From assembly GCF_001273835.1 (NCBI RefSeq), contig NZ_JHEI01000134.1:310001-374000 (forward strand): a stretch of 64,000 bases of DNA, read 5' to 3'. The translations under genes were made by a program, and so were the position numbers. Positions 45,222 to 53,246 of the stretch are shown here, piece after piece; positions within the stretch are counted from its first letter, which is position 1; each line of letters starts with the position of its first letter. The stretch is from Leucobacter celer subsp. astrifaciens. Lineage in GTDB: Bacteria; Actinomycetota; Actinomycetes; Actinomycetales; Microbacteriaceae. The notes under the pieces were generated by a model. That model did no database searches and was not told the origin of the DNA. It saw nothing but the letters and a program-made list of their open reading frames with translations.

Positions 45222-47171
45222 ATGGTTCAGGGAACATCGGGGCGTACCGTGCGTCTCACCGTGGCGCAGGCGATCGTGCGCTACGTCGCCGCTCAGTACT
45301 CGGTCGCCGACGGCGAGCGGCGCCGTTTCGTGCCGGCGGCGCTCGGCATCTTCGGACACGGCAACGTCGCCGGTCTGGGCCAGGCGCTCGCCGAGCACGC
45401 GGATCGGCTGCCCTTCGTGCAGGGCCGCAACGAGCAGGCGCTCGGCCACATGGCCACCGGCTTCGCCAAGGCGTCGAAGCGCTGTCAGACCCTCGCGGTG
45501 ACGGCGTCGATCGGCCCGGGAGCAACGAACCTCGTGACGGCGGCGGCGCTGGCCACCGTGAACCGGATCCCGCTGCTGCTCTTCCCCGGAGACACCTACG
45601 CGACGCGCCGTCAGGGCCCGGTGCTGCAGCAGCTCGACCTGCCCGGCACCCCCGACGTCACCGCGAACGACACCTTCCGCCCGGTGTCGCGCTTCTTCGA
45701 CCGCATCACCCGCCCCGAGCAGCTGCTCACCGCGCTGCCGCAGGCGTTCCGCGTGCTCGCGAACGCCGAGGAGACCGGTGCGGTCGTGGTCTCGCTGCCG
45801 CAGGACGTGCAGTCGCACGCCTTCGACTTCCCCGTCGAGTTCTTCGAGGAGCGCGACTGGGTGATCCGTCGGCGCGTGCCCGACGCCGCCGAGGTGGCGC
45901 GGGTGGCCGAGCTGATCCGCGCCGCGGAGCGCCCGCTCGTGATCGCGGGCGGAGGCGTCATCTACTCCGACGCGCAGGCAGAGCTCACCGCGCTCGGCAA
46001 GCAGACCCTGCTGCCCGTCAGCGAGACCTTCGGCGGCAAGGGGGCGATCACCGAGGACGGCCCGTGGAGCGTCTTCGGCATCGGGCTCGAGGGCTCGCCG
46101 ACCACCAACCGTCTCGCCGAGCGCGCCGACCTCATCGTGCACATCGGCACCCGCCTCACCGACTTCGCCACGGCCTCTCAGTCGCTCTTCGCGAACCCCG
46201 ACGTGCGCTTCGCCTCGATCAACGTGGTGGAACACGACGCCGTGAAGCAGGGCGCCTCCGCGGTGCTCGCCGACGCGAAGCTCGCGCTCGAGGCGCTCAC
46301 CGCCGAGCTCGGCGACTACCGGATCCCCGCCGCGTGGGCGGCCGATGTCGAGGCGGCCCGGGCCGCCTGGGTCCCGGTGCGCGACGCCGCGCTCGATCCC
46401 GACACCCGCTTCCCCAAGGAGCAGCACCCCGAGCTGCCGCAGACCGACGCCGTGCTCACCCAGGGCCAGCTCATCGGCCTCATGCAGCAGCACGCGCGTC
46501 CGGGCGACACGATCGTCGCGGCTGCCGGCGGCCCTCCCGGCGACATCCAGAAGGTATGGGACGCGACGGACGGCCGTCACGCGCACCTCGAGTTCGGCTT
46601 CTCGTGCATGGGGTACGAGCTGCCCGCCGCGATGGGCGTGCGCGTGGCCGACCCCGATCCCTCGCACCGCGTCACGGCGTTCATCGGCGACGGCACCTTC
46701 GTGATGATGCCGACCGAGATCGTCACCGCGGCGCAGGAGGGCATCCCCTTCACGGTCGTCATCTCCGAGAACCACGGCTACCAGGTGATCCGCCGCCTGC
46801 AGATGTGGCGCACGGGCGAGCACTTCGGCAACGAGTTCCGCTACCGCGAGGGCGGGGGATCCCTGGCCGGAGCCGATGCGGGGCGCCTCGAGGGCGGCTA
46901 CCTCAAGATCGACCTGGTGCAGATCGCGGCCGGTCTCGGGGCGGAGGTGCGCAAGCCCACCACCGCCGACGAGGTGCGCGCGGCGCTCGACGAGACCCGC
47001 GACGTGCGCGGCCCCGTGGTGATCGTGGTGCCTACGATCCCGCACGCCGACCTGCCGTCGTCGGAGGTGTGGTGGGACGTCTCGCCAGCCGAGGTCTGGG
47101 AGCACGTGGACACCTCGGAGAAGCTCGTCGAATACGGCGAGGGCCTCGCGCTGCAGCGGTGGCACGGATGA
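45222..47171 (+). CDS. IolD paralogue, ThDP-dependent ring-opening hydrolase candidate
   Basis: A 649-residue thiamine-diphosphate enzyme of the IolD group. It has ALGIFGHGNVAGLGQAL, the activating glutamate in QGRNEQALGHMATG, FIGDGTFVMMPTEIVTA and VISENHGYQVIRRLQMW. Against the IolD at 26898 it keeps the Pyr-domain landmarks but differs in the second half, including KFGN-type regions and the C-terminal SPAEVWEHVDTSEK. The ATG at 45222 follows AGGAAGCAAGGGAG. It overlaps the aldolase gene by ATGA. No IolB or IolC homologue accompanies it, so its substrate or downstream fate probably differs. Confidence 0.85.
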   Translation: MVQGTSGRTVRLTVAQAIVRYVAAQYSVADGERRRFVPAALGIFGHGNVAGLGQALAEHADRLPFVQGRNEQALGHMATGFAKASKRCQTLAVTASIGPGATNLVTAAALATVNRIPLLLFPGDTYATRRQGPVLQQLDLPGTPDVTANDTFRPVSRFFDRITRPEQLLTALPQAFRVLANAEETGAVVVSLPQDVQSHAFDFPVEFFEERDWVIRRRVPDAAEVARVAELIRAAERPLVIAGGGVIYSDAQAELTALGKQTLLPVSETFGGKGAITEDGPWSVFGIGLEGSPTTNRLAERADLIVHIGTRLTDFATASQSLFANPDVRFASINVVEHDAVKQGASAVLADAKLALEALTAELGDYRIPAAWAADVEAARAAWVPVRDAALDPDTRFPKEQHPELPQTDAVLTQGQLIGLMQQHARPGDTIVAAAGGPPGDIQKVWDATDGRHAHLEFGFSCMGYELPAAMGVRVADPDPSHRVTAFIGDGTFVMMPTEIVTAAQEGIPFTVVISENHGYQVIRRLQMWRTGEHFGNEFRYREGGGSLAGADAGRLEGGYLKIDLVQIAAGLGAEVRKPTTADEVRAALDETRDVRGPVVIVVPTIPHADLPSSEVWWDVSPAEVWEHVDTSEKLVEYGEGLALQRWHG

Positions 47172-48064
47172 GCGCGGGGTCTGCGGCCGGTGACCCGCTG
47201 ATTGAGCGAAGTCGAAATCAAGGGGCGGGAGAGGCGGTTTCGACTCCGCTGGGTTTCGACTCCGCTCAACCTGCGGCCGGCCCTCTCGCTCCCGGCCGCG
47301 CGCTGCGGGAGCGGTTCCTCTCGGGCGAGCCCACGGTCGGCACTTTCCTGGGACTCGGCTCGGTGACGGCGGCCGAGGCGTGCGCCGCGGCCGGTCTCGA
47401 CTGGGTGCTCGTCGACCTCGAGCACGGCGGCGGGGACGAGGACCAGGTGGGTGCGATCGTCGCGGCCGCCGGCGCGTACGGCACCGCGACGCTGGTGCGC
47501 GTGGAGCAGCCGGAGCGGATCCGCATCGGGCGCGCGCTCGACGCCGGCGCGGCCGGAGTGATGTTCCCGCGCATCTCGAGCGCCGCCGAGGCCGCCGAGG
47601 CGCGCCGCCACCAGCTGTACCCGCCGCAGGGCGACCGCGGCGTGGCCAGCTACAACCGCGCTGCGCGCTGGACGCTCGACACCGCCGCCCTCGACCGCGC
47701 GAACGAGCAGACGATCGGGATCGTGCAGATCGAGACCCGTGGTGCGGTCGACGATCTCGAGGCGATCGCCGCGACCCCCGGGGCCGACGTGCTCTTCGTG
47801 GGGCCGCAGGACCTCAGCTACGCGCTCGGCGTGCCGCGGCAGTTCGACGATCCCGGCTTTCAAGACGTGCTCGACCGGGTGGTCGAGGCGTGCCGTCGGC
47901 ACGGCAAGGTCGCCGGCATCCTGGCGAACGATCGCGCGGCCATCGAGCGCTACCGCGATCGCGGCTTCGGCTTCCTCGCCATCGGATCGGACGCGACGCT
48001 GCTCGCTTCAGCGGTGAGCGCCTCGATTCCCGACGGGCTGGGGGTGGACCATGCCGCCGGTTGA
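47168..48064 (+). CDS. HpcH/HpaI-type metal-dependent aldolase
   Basis: A 298-residue class II aldolase predicted to release pyruvate or a related 2-keto acid. Family motifs are TFLGLGSVTAAEACAAAG, VLVDLEHGGGDEDQV near residue 83, RVEQPERIRIGRAL, GAAGVMFPRISSAAEA, IVQIETRGAVDDLEAI and FVGPQDLSYALG. The first 40 residues (from MSAGSAAGD to PAAGPL) are not family sequence; they are translated from a family B repeat (47194-47278). The stop codon also lies in a family B repeat. The ATG overlaps the iolD2 stop. Confidence 0.87.
   Translation: MSAGSAAGDPLIERSRNQGAGEAVSTPLGFDSAQPAAGPLAPGRALRERFLSGEPTVGTFLGLGSVTAAEACAAAGLDWVLVDLEHGGGDEDQVGAIVAAAGAYGTATLVRVEQPERIRIGRALDAGAAGVMFPRISSAAEAAEARRHQLYPPQGDRGVASYNRAARWTLDTAALDRANEQTIGIVQIETRGAVDDLEAIAATPGADVLFVGPQDLSYALGVPRQFDDPGFQDVLDRVVEACRRHGKVAGILANDRAAIERYRDRGFGFLAIGSDATLLASAVSASIPDGLGVDHAAG
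47194..47278. repeat. Family B repeat, copy 3, inside the aldolase N-terminal coding region
   Basis: CCGCTGATTGAGCGAAGTCG with AAATC at the left and GGTTTCGACTCCGCTCAACC with TGCGG at the right. It is translated in frame as residues of about positions 10-37 of the aldolase. Confidence 0.85.
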
Positions 48065-49085
48065 GGGGGAGCGTCCGCCGGTTGAGCGACCGACGGGAGT
48101 CGAAACCGCTGACGCCGCACTGCCGCCCGAGCCGGGCTCCCCGGGTTTCGACTCCTTCGTCGCTCAAGCAGCGGGATCCGCCTCCGTGGTCGTCGGCCTC
48201 GGCCCGGTCGATCCCGGGCTCGTGCGGCCCCATCTCCCGGAGGGCACGATCTTCGTCGCCGATCCCTCGGCGGGGGATCTCGCGGAGGCCGAGGGGGCGA
48301 TCGTGCGCGCGGCCTTCGATGTGGACCGGGCTCTGCTCGCGCGCATGCCGCGGCTTCGGGTCATCGCCCGCACCGGCGTGGGCGTCGAGCGCGTCGACGT
48401 CGCTGCCGCGACCGAGCGCGGCGTTGCGGTCGCGGTGACCCCGGGCAGCAACAGCCGCGCCGTCGCCGAGGGCGCGTTCGCGATGATCTGCTCCCTGGTG
48501 AAGCGAGTGGGCGAATCGCACGCCTTCGTCGCCTCCGGCAGATGGGGAACCGCTGCGGTGCCGGTGCCCGGCGATCTGCACGGCAAGACCTTCGCGGTGC
48601 TCGGGTTCGGCCGCATCGGGCGTATCATCGCCGGCTTCGGCGAGGCCTTCGGGATGCGGGTGATCGTGCACGACCCGTTCGTGCAGGCCGAGGCGTACGA
48701 GAACGTGAGCCTGGAGGAGGCGGTGCGCCGCGCGGATGCGATCACGCTGCACCTGCCGGGCGGCGGCGGAGAGCTGCTGCCGATCGAGCTGCTGCGCACC
48801 GCTGCGCCCGGCCTGGTGCTGGTCAACTGCGCCCGCGCCGACCTGGTGCGCGTCGAGACGCTGCGCACCGCGCTCGACGAGGGGGTGCTCGGCGGTGTCG
48901 GGCTCGACGTCTTCGCGCAGGAGCCGGTGGCGGATCATCCGCTCGCCGGGGATCCGCGCGTGCTGCTGAGCCCGCACACGACCGGGCTCTCCGAGGGTGC
49001 GCTGGCGGCCACCTTCCGCATGGCGGCCGAGGCGGTCGCCGAGGTGCTGGCGGGCCGCTCGCCGGCCCACGTCGCGACCGTCTGA
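48051..49085 (+). CDS. D-2-hydroxyacid dehydrogenase (SerA-like)
   Basis: A 344-residue NAD-dependent 2-hydroxyacid dehydrogenase. The substrate domain begins around residue 45 (VVVGLGPVDPGL). The NAD motif is VLGFGRIGRIIAGFGEAFG. The catalytic residues are arginine in LVNCARADLVRVE, glutamate in DVFAQEPVADHP and histidine in LLSPHTTGLSEG. The usual N-x-x-R-G-G is CARAD here. It starts inside the aldolase gene (14-base overlap), and its first 40 residues derive from a family B repeat, so the true core is of ordinary length. It may reduce or oxidise a 2-keto acid made by the aldolase. Confidence 0.87.
   Translation: MPPVEGERPPVERPTGVETADAALPPEPGSPGFDSFVAQAAGSASVVVGLGPVDPGLVRPHLPEGTIFVADPSAGDLAEAEGAIVRAAFDVDRALLARMPRLRVIARTGVGVERVDVAAATERGVAVAVTPGSNSRAVAEGAFAMICSLVKRVGESHAFVASGRWGTAAVPVPGDLHGKTFAVLGFGRIGRIIAGFGEAFGMRVIVHDPFVQAEAYENVSLEEAVRRADAITLHLPGGGGELLPIELLRTAAPGLVLVNCARADLVRVETLRTALDEGVLGGVGLDVFAQEPVADHPLAGDPRVLLSPHTTGLSEGALAATFRMAAEAVAEVLAGRSPAHVATV
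48053..48175. repeat. Family B repeat, copy 4, spanning aldolase stop and dehydrogenase N-terminus
   Basis: Two left ends (GCCGCCGGTTGAGG at 48053 and CCGCCGGTTGAGCGACCGAC at 48075), AGTCGAAACC, then GGGTTTCGACTCCTTCGTCG with CTCAAGCAGCGGG. TGA at 48062-48064 ends the aldolase; the other frame encodes residues 2-42 of the dehydrogenase. Confidence 0.85.
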
Positions 49086-49115
49086 CCTCCGCCCGATCGG
49101 CGGCGCAGGGCGTTC

Positions 49116-49195
49116 CCGCCGGTTGCGCGACGAGCGCCGTGCTGAGCGAGGCGAAGCCGAGTCGAAGTATCGAAACCCGAGCGGCTCGGCGCTCA
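49116..49195. repeat. Family B repeat, copy 5 (degenerate)
   Basis: CCCGCCGGTTGCGCGACGAG, GAGCGAGGCGAAGCCGAGTC with GAAG, then CGAAACCCGAGCGGCTCGG and CGCTCA. The stop codon of the minus-strand gene at 49193 lies at its edge. Confidence 0.6.
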
Positions 49196-49450
49196 GGCCC
49201 GCGGCGCGGGCGGCGGGCAGTTGAGATGGGTCGCCTTCCCCGGCCCGCCGCGGTCGATCCGATGCTCCGCCATCAGTGCTCCGCACACCGGGCAGCGCGG
49301 ATCGGCCGGAGGCACGTAGGGCGGCTCGTTCGGGTCTCCGAGCTGCGAGGTCCCCTCGAACTGGTAGAAGAACCGCTGCATGGCGGCGTAGAACCCGGGT
49401 CGGCCGTCGTAGGGGCTCTCGTGCCAGAGCCGCCGTTTTCGTTTGCGCAC
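49193..49450 (-). CDS. Small zinc-ribbon-like actinobacterial protein, hypothetical
   Basis: An 85-residue basic-headed protein (VRKRKRRLWHESPYDGRPGF). The central YAAMQRFFYQFEGTSQLGD is followed by a probable zinc site with C-P-V-C in DPRCPVCGALMAEH and a late cysteine in HLNCPPP. I do not know a function. The GTG start at 49450 lies inside an operator with no ribosome binding site, so a leaderless message is possible; an ATG at 49381 would give 63 residues. It is divergent from the OhrR-like gene and probably shares its control. Confidence 0.6.
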   Translation of the reverse strand: MRKRKRRLWHESPYDGRPGFYAAMQRFFYQFEGTSQLGDPNEPPYVPPADPRCPVCGALMAEHRIDRGGPGKATHLNCPPPAPRA

Positions 49451-49458
49451 AAACGAAA
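49437..49458. promoter_or_regulatory. MarR/OhrR-type operator 1
   Basis: Perfect 9-base arms TTTCGTTTG and CAAACGAAA around CGCA. It overlaps the GTG start of the minus-strand gene. Confidence 0.7.
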
Positions 49459-49469
49459 TGCTAACACAC

Positions 49470-49487
49470 TCGTTCGTGCACAAACGA
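49470..49487. promoter_or_regulatory. MarR/OhrR-type operator 2
   Basis: TCGTTCG-TGCA-CAAACGA, the same element as site 1 with one arm mismatch. Its centre is about 31 bases (three helical turns) from that of site 1 and 25 bases upstream of the regulator ATG. Confidence 0.7.
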
Positions 49488-49502
49488 GATAGAATCGAGA
49501 GT

Positions 49503-49949
49503 ATGGAGCAGCTCCCGGAAGACGCCCTCGAACTCGATCGACAGGTGTGCTTCGCGCTCGCCGTCGCCAGCCGGAGCGTGATCGGCATCTACCGGCCGAT
49601 CCTGGAGCCGCTCGGCCTGACCCACCCCCAGTACCTCGTCATGCTCGCCCTCTGGGGCGACGCTCCGCTGCGCTTCGGCGAGATCGCCGACATGCTGCGC
49701 CTCGATCCCGCGACGCTCTCGCCGATCATCAAGAGGCTCGAGCACTCCGGCCTCGTCGAGCGCACCCCGGCGGAGGGTGACGAGCGCACCTTCTGCATCG
49801 TGCCGACCGAGGCCGGGCGCGCTCTGCGGGAGCAGGCGCTCTCCGTGCCGCCCGCCGTGGTCGAGCGACTCGGCCTGCCCGTCGAGCGTCTCATGGCGCT
49901 GCGGGACGAGCTCGCGACGGTGATCGCGGCCGTCGATCGCTCCGCCTGA
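49503..49949 (+). CDS. OhrR-like MarR-family redox regulator
   Basis: A 148-residue winged-helix repressor. The N-terminal LELDRQVCFALAVASRSVIG puts a cysteine at residue 16, matching the reactive Cys15 of OhrR in the L-D-x-Q-x-C-F-A-L context. YRPILEPLGLTHPQYLVMLAL follows, then the recognition region LDPATLSPIIKRLEHSGLVE. OhrR proteins release DNA on organic peroxide oxidation. The ATG at 49503 is chosen because upstream codons run through the operators. Two inverted repeats in front suggest autoregulation. No ohr gene lies alongside; the divergent neighbour is a small zinc-ribbon-like protein. Confidence 0.85.
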   Translation: MEQLPEDALELDRQVCFALAVASRSVIGIYRPILEPLGLTHPQYLVMLALWGDAPLRFGEIADMLRLDPATLSPIIKRLEHSGLVERTPAEGDERTFCIVPTEAGRALREQALSVPPAVVERLGLPVERLMALRDELATVIAAVDRSA

Positions 49950-49984
49950 GAGGCGTATCGCCGAGCGTTCCGCGCGACGAGATC

Positions 49985-50863
49985 TCAGCCGCGGCGGCGG
50001 TCCGCCTCGGCGAAGCAGGCGCGGGTGGCCTCGCGCGCCTCGGCGAGCGCCTGCGGAAGCGGGAGCGAGCGGTGGCGGTCGGAGAGGATCTCCACACCCC
50101 ACGCGCCGGCGAACCCCGTGGCGCGCACCGCATTGATGAAGGCCGGCACGTCGAAGGATCCCTCGCCCGGCAGCAGCCGGCGGTGCACCGTGTCCTCGAA
50201 GAGCGTGCCGATCGGTTCGGCGGCGGCGTCGTTCAGCTCGACGGCGAAGAGATAGTCGGCCGGCAGCGCATCGGCGAGCACCGCGTAGTCGGTGCCCGGC
50301 CGGGCGACGTGCCAGATGTCGACGCAGAGCCCGCCGGCGGGATTGCCCACCTGGGTGACGAGCTCGATGCCGGCCTCGAGCGTGTCGATGTGGGTCGCGA
50401 ACGGCAGGAACTCGAGGGCCACCCGCGTGCCGTGCTCGCGGGCCTCGGTGGCCAGTGCGTCGAAGCGCTCGGCGAAGCGCGCGGGGTCGACCGGGTGGTC
50501 GGAGGTCTCGGGCGCCACCTTCACGGTCCTCGCGCCCAGCGCCTCGGCGGCCTCGAAGAGGTCGCGGCGCACCCCGTCCGAGGCGGGGCGCCGCTCGTCG
50601 TCGGCCCACCAGTTCTCGATGAGTTCGAGTTCGAGCTGCGCGATGCCGTGGTCGTCGAGCAGGCGGCGCAGCTCGGCGAGCGGGCGGGTGCGCTGGAACT
50701 CCATGAGGTCCGCGTGCAGGAGCCCGAAGCCCTCCCAGCCGTCCGCAGCGGCCGCGGCGATGCGCTCGGCGACGGTGAGGGGGCTGCGCGGGGACTCGCC
50801 CCCGGGTTTGGCGGTTCCCGCGGTGGTCCAGCAGGTGGCCAGCAGTCGAGGTTCGGCGGTCAC
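49985..50863 (-). CDS. Sugar/cyclitol isomerase-like TIM barrel
   Basis: A 292-residue barrel. It opens RLLATCWTTAGTAKPGG and has ELELIENWWADDERR, RVALEFLPFATHIDTLEAG (E and H), GLCVDIWHVARPGTDY (D and H), FAVELNDAAAEPIGTL and WGVEILSDRHRSL (E), matching the metal-binding strands of IolE/IolI-like enzymes. The GTG at 50863 has GAAGGAG well placed; in-frame codons upstream are arginine-rich and non-coding in style. It is divergent from the ABC importer, so the LacI-type operator at 50986 may also influence it. Confidence 0.8.
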   Translation of the reverse strand: MTAEPRLLATCWTTAGTAKPGGESPRSPLTVAERIAAAAADGWEGFGLLHADLMEFQRTRPLAELRRLLDDHGIAQLELELIENWWADDERRPASDGVRRDLFEAAEALGARTVKVAPETSDHPVDPARFAERFDALATEAREHGTRVALEFLPFATHIDTLEAGIELVTQVGNPAGGLCVDIWHVARPGTDYAVLADALPADYLFAVELNDAAAEPIGTLFEDTVHRRLLPGEGSFDVPAFINAVRATGFAGAWGVEILSDRHRSLPLPQALAEAREATRACFAEADRRRG

Positions 50864-50955
50864 GGGGCTCCTTCGGGGTCGGCGGGCGGTGCGGTTGCTG
50901 CCGGAGCGCCGCGTCCTCAGCGGTGCTGCCGCGTCCCGCACAGGAGCGGGCGTCC

Positions 50956-50999
50956 TTGACAGAAGCAAGGTGCCCGTGTGATGATTTGGACCGGTCCAA
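50956..50999 (+). promoter_or_regulatory. Promoter with LacI-type operator, site 3, for the sugar ABC importer
   Basis: TTGACA (50956-50961), 18 bases, GATGAT (50980-50985), then the perfect palindrome TTGGACCGGTCCAA (50986-50999). The arrangement is the same as at 43353 and 55231. Confidence 0.78.
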
Positions 51000-51116
51000 G
51001 TTTACCGGGATGTTTCGCGGGATGCCAGGACCGTTTCGGCGAGGTCGTTATCGAACCTTTACCGTAGGTGTCGCCTCGGGGCGAAAGTTACGGTACTGTA
51101 AAACCGAGCGCAAGCT

Positions 51117-51128
51117 TTGTAACGACAT
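51117..51128. promoter_or_regulatory. Candidate IolR site 6 upstream of the sugar ABC importer (TTGT-AACG-ACAT)
   Basis: TTGT/ACA half-sites with a 4-base spacer lie in the AT-rich leader 28 bases before the SBP start. TGTAACGACATT is shared exactly with the iolT promoter. Confidence 0.5.
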
Positions 51129-51156
51129 TAGTTCAATTACACGATGGAGTGAAACG

Positions 51157-52176
51157 ATGTTGAAGTCACGTAAGGGTCGTTGGGGCAAGCTCGGTCTTGC
51201 CGGTGTCGCCGCCACGGGCGCTTTGCTGCTCGCCGCGTGCGGTTCTCCCGCGGGAGCCGGAGGGGGCGCCGGAGGCGGAGCCGCCGGCGGCGGTTCGGAT
51301 CTCGACCCGCTGAAGGTCGCCCTCGTCACCCACGCCGCCCCGGGCGATACGTTCTGGGACACGATCCGTTCGGGGGCCGAGGACGGCGCCGAGCGGAACA
51401 ACGTCGAGCTGCTGTACACCTCCGATCCCGATGGCGCCCGCCAGGCGCAGCTGGTGGAGCAGGCCGTCGACCAGGGTGTGGACGGCATCGTCGTCACCCT
51501 GGCCAAGGCCGACGCCATGTCGGGTGCGGTCGCGAGCGCGGTCGCCGCCGGCATCCCGGTGTTCAGCATCAATGCGGGCGAGGATCAGTACAAGGAGCTG
51601 GGCGTGCTGGCCCACTTCGGTCAGAACGAGTTCATCGCCGGGCAGGCCGCCGGCGAGCAGTTCAACGACGCGGGTCTGCAGCGGGTCGTCTGCGTGATCC
51701 AGGAGCAGGGCCACGTCGGCCTCGAGAGCCGCTGCGAGGGGCTCGCCGACACCTTCACCGGGCAGTCTGAGGTGCTGTACGTGCAGGGCACCGACATGAC
51801 CAACGTCGCCTCGACCATCACCTCGAAGCTGCAGACCAACACCGACATCGACGGTGTGCTGACGCTCGGTGCGCCCTTCGCGATGACCGCCAAGGACTCC
51901 ATCACCGATGCCGGCAGCGACGCGGTCCTGGCGACCACCGACCTGAACTCCGATGTCTTCAGCTCGATCCAGGACGGCTCGATCCTCTTCGGCATCGACC
52001 AGCAGCCCTACCTGCAGGGCTTCGCCAGCGTCGAGGCCGTGCGCCTCTTCCACCAGGGCGGCTACGTGCTCGGCGGCGGGCAGGCCGTGCTGACCGGGCC
52101 GGCGGTCGTCAACGCAGACAACATCGAGAGCGTCTCCGCGCAGTTCGCGGGCGGCAGCGCTGACGACAGCGAGTAA
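51157..52176 (+). CDS. Sugar-binding lipoprotein of a CUT2-type ABC importer
   Basis: A 339-residue periplasmic-binding-protein family 1/4 receptor (ribose/inositol class). The signal peptide is KLGLAGVAATGALLLAACGS with lipobox LAAC, cysteine at residue 28. A glycine/alanine linker precedes the mature fold: KVALVTHAAPGDTFWDTIRS, GVDGIVVTLAKADAMSGAV, GIPVFSINAGEDQYKELG, FGIDQQPYLQGFASVEAVRL. The ATG at 51157 follows GGAGTGAAACG. It is the first gene of the three-gene importer operon. The ligand is probably an inositol isomer or derivative, judged only from the surrounding catabolic genes. Confidence 0.9.
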   Translation: MLKSRKGRWGKLGLAGVAATGALLLAACGSPAGAGGGAGGGAAGGGSDLDPLKVALVTHAAPGDTFWDTIRSGAEDGAERNNVELLYTSDPDGARQAQLVEQAVDQGVDGIVVTLAKADAMSGAVASAVAAGIPVFSINAGEDQYKELGVLAHFGQNEFIAGQAAGEQFNDAGLQRVVCVIQEQGHVGLESRCEGLADTFTGQSEVLYVQGTDMTNVASTITSKLQTNTDIDGVLTLGAPFAMTAKDSITDAGSDAVLATTDLNSDVFSSIQDGSILFGIDQQPYLQGFASVEAVRLFHQGGYVLGGGQAVLTGPAVVNADNIESVSAQFAGGSADDSE

Positions 52177-52199
52177 CGTCCCTCCTGGGAAGGCTTTTC

Positions 52200-53246
52200 A
52201 TGTCTACTACAACAGCCCCGAAGGCTGACGAGCGGCTGGCCTCCGGCAACTGGTTCACGAAGTTCTTCACGAAACCAGAAGCCGGGGCCACGGCTGCCGC
52301 ACTCGTCCTCTTCGTCATGTTCGCGGTCGTCGCACCGCAGTTCACCCAGCCGAGTTCGCTCGCGACGACGCTCTACGGCGCGTCGACGGTCGGGATCATG
52401 GCACTGGGCGTCTCGCTGCTCATGATCGGCGGAGAGTTCGACCTCTCCACCGGCGTCGGTGTGATCTCCAGCGCGCTCGCCGCCTCGCTGTTCGTGTACT
52501 GGTTCGGTACGAACGTATGGGTCGGCGTCATCGTCGGCCTGATCTTCTCGCTCGCAGTGGGCTTCATCAACGGGTGGCTGCTGATCAAGACGAAGCTCGC
52601 GAGCTTCATCGTGACGCTGGCGACGTTCTTCATGCTGACCGGCTTGAACCTGGGTGTGACCCGCATGATCACCGGCGGCGTCGCGAGCCCCTCGATCGCG
52701 CAGTGGCCCGGCTTCGAATCGGCCGCCGCGGTCTTCGCCTCCGACATCCCGATCTTCGGGGTGCGGATCAAGATCACGGTGCTGTACTGGATCCTGCTGG
52801 TCATCGTCGCGACGTGGATCCTGCGCCGCACCAAGGTCGGCAACTGGATCTACGCCTCGGGCGGTGCTCCGGATGCGGCCCGCGCGGTCGGCGTTCCGGT
52901 GGCGCGCACCAAGATCGGCCTGTACATGGGCGTGGGCTTCTGCGCGTGGCTGCTCGGCATGCACAACCTGTTCGCCTTCAAGACCGTGCAGTCGGGCGAG
53001 GGCATCGGCAACGAGTTCCTCTACATCATCGCCGCGGTGGTCGGCGGCTGCCTGCTGACGGGCGGATACGGCAGCGCCATCGGCGGTGCGATCGGCGCGC
53101 TCATCTACGGCATGGCGCTGAAGGGCGTCGTGTACGCCGAGTGGAACCCGGACTGGCTGCGCTTCTTCCTCGGTGCGATGCTCCTCGGCGCGACCGTGCT
53201 GAACTTCTGGCTGCAGCGCCGAGCCGCCAAGGGAGGCAGGAAATGA
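52200..53246 (+). CDS. CUT2-type sugar ABC transporter permease
   Basis: A 348-residue RbsC/FrcC-type permease with about ten predicted helices. Characteristic segments are [22 protein letters not shown] near residue 60, the cytoplasmic loop [20 protein letters not shown], and [22 protein letters not shown] followed by [14 protein letters not shown]. It starts 23 bases after the SBP gene and overlaps the ATPase gene by ATGA, so the three are one operon. Confidence 0.92.
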   Translation: MSTTTAPKADERLASGNWFTKFFTKPEAGATAAALVLFVMFAVVAPQFTQPSSLATTLYGASTVGIMALGVSLLMIGGEFDLSTGVGVISSALAASLFVYWFGTNVWVGVIVGLIFSLAVGFINGWLLIKTKLASFIVTLATFFMLTGLNLGVTRMITGGVASPSIAQWPGFESAAAVFASDIPIFGVRIKITVLYWILLVIVATWILRRTKVGNWIYASGGAPDAARAVGVPVARTKIGLYMGVGFCAWLLGMHNLFAFKTVQSGEGIGNEFLYIIAAVVGGCLLTGGYGSAIGGAIGALIYGMALKGVVYAEWNPDWLRFFLGAMLLGATVLNFWLQRRAAKGGRK

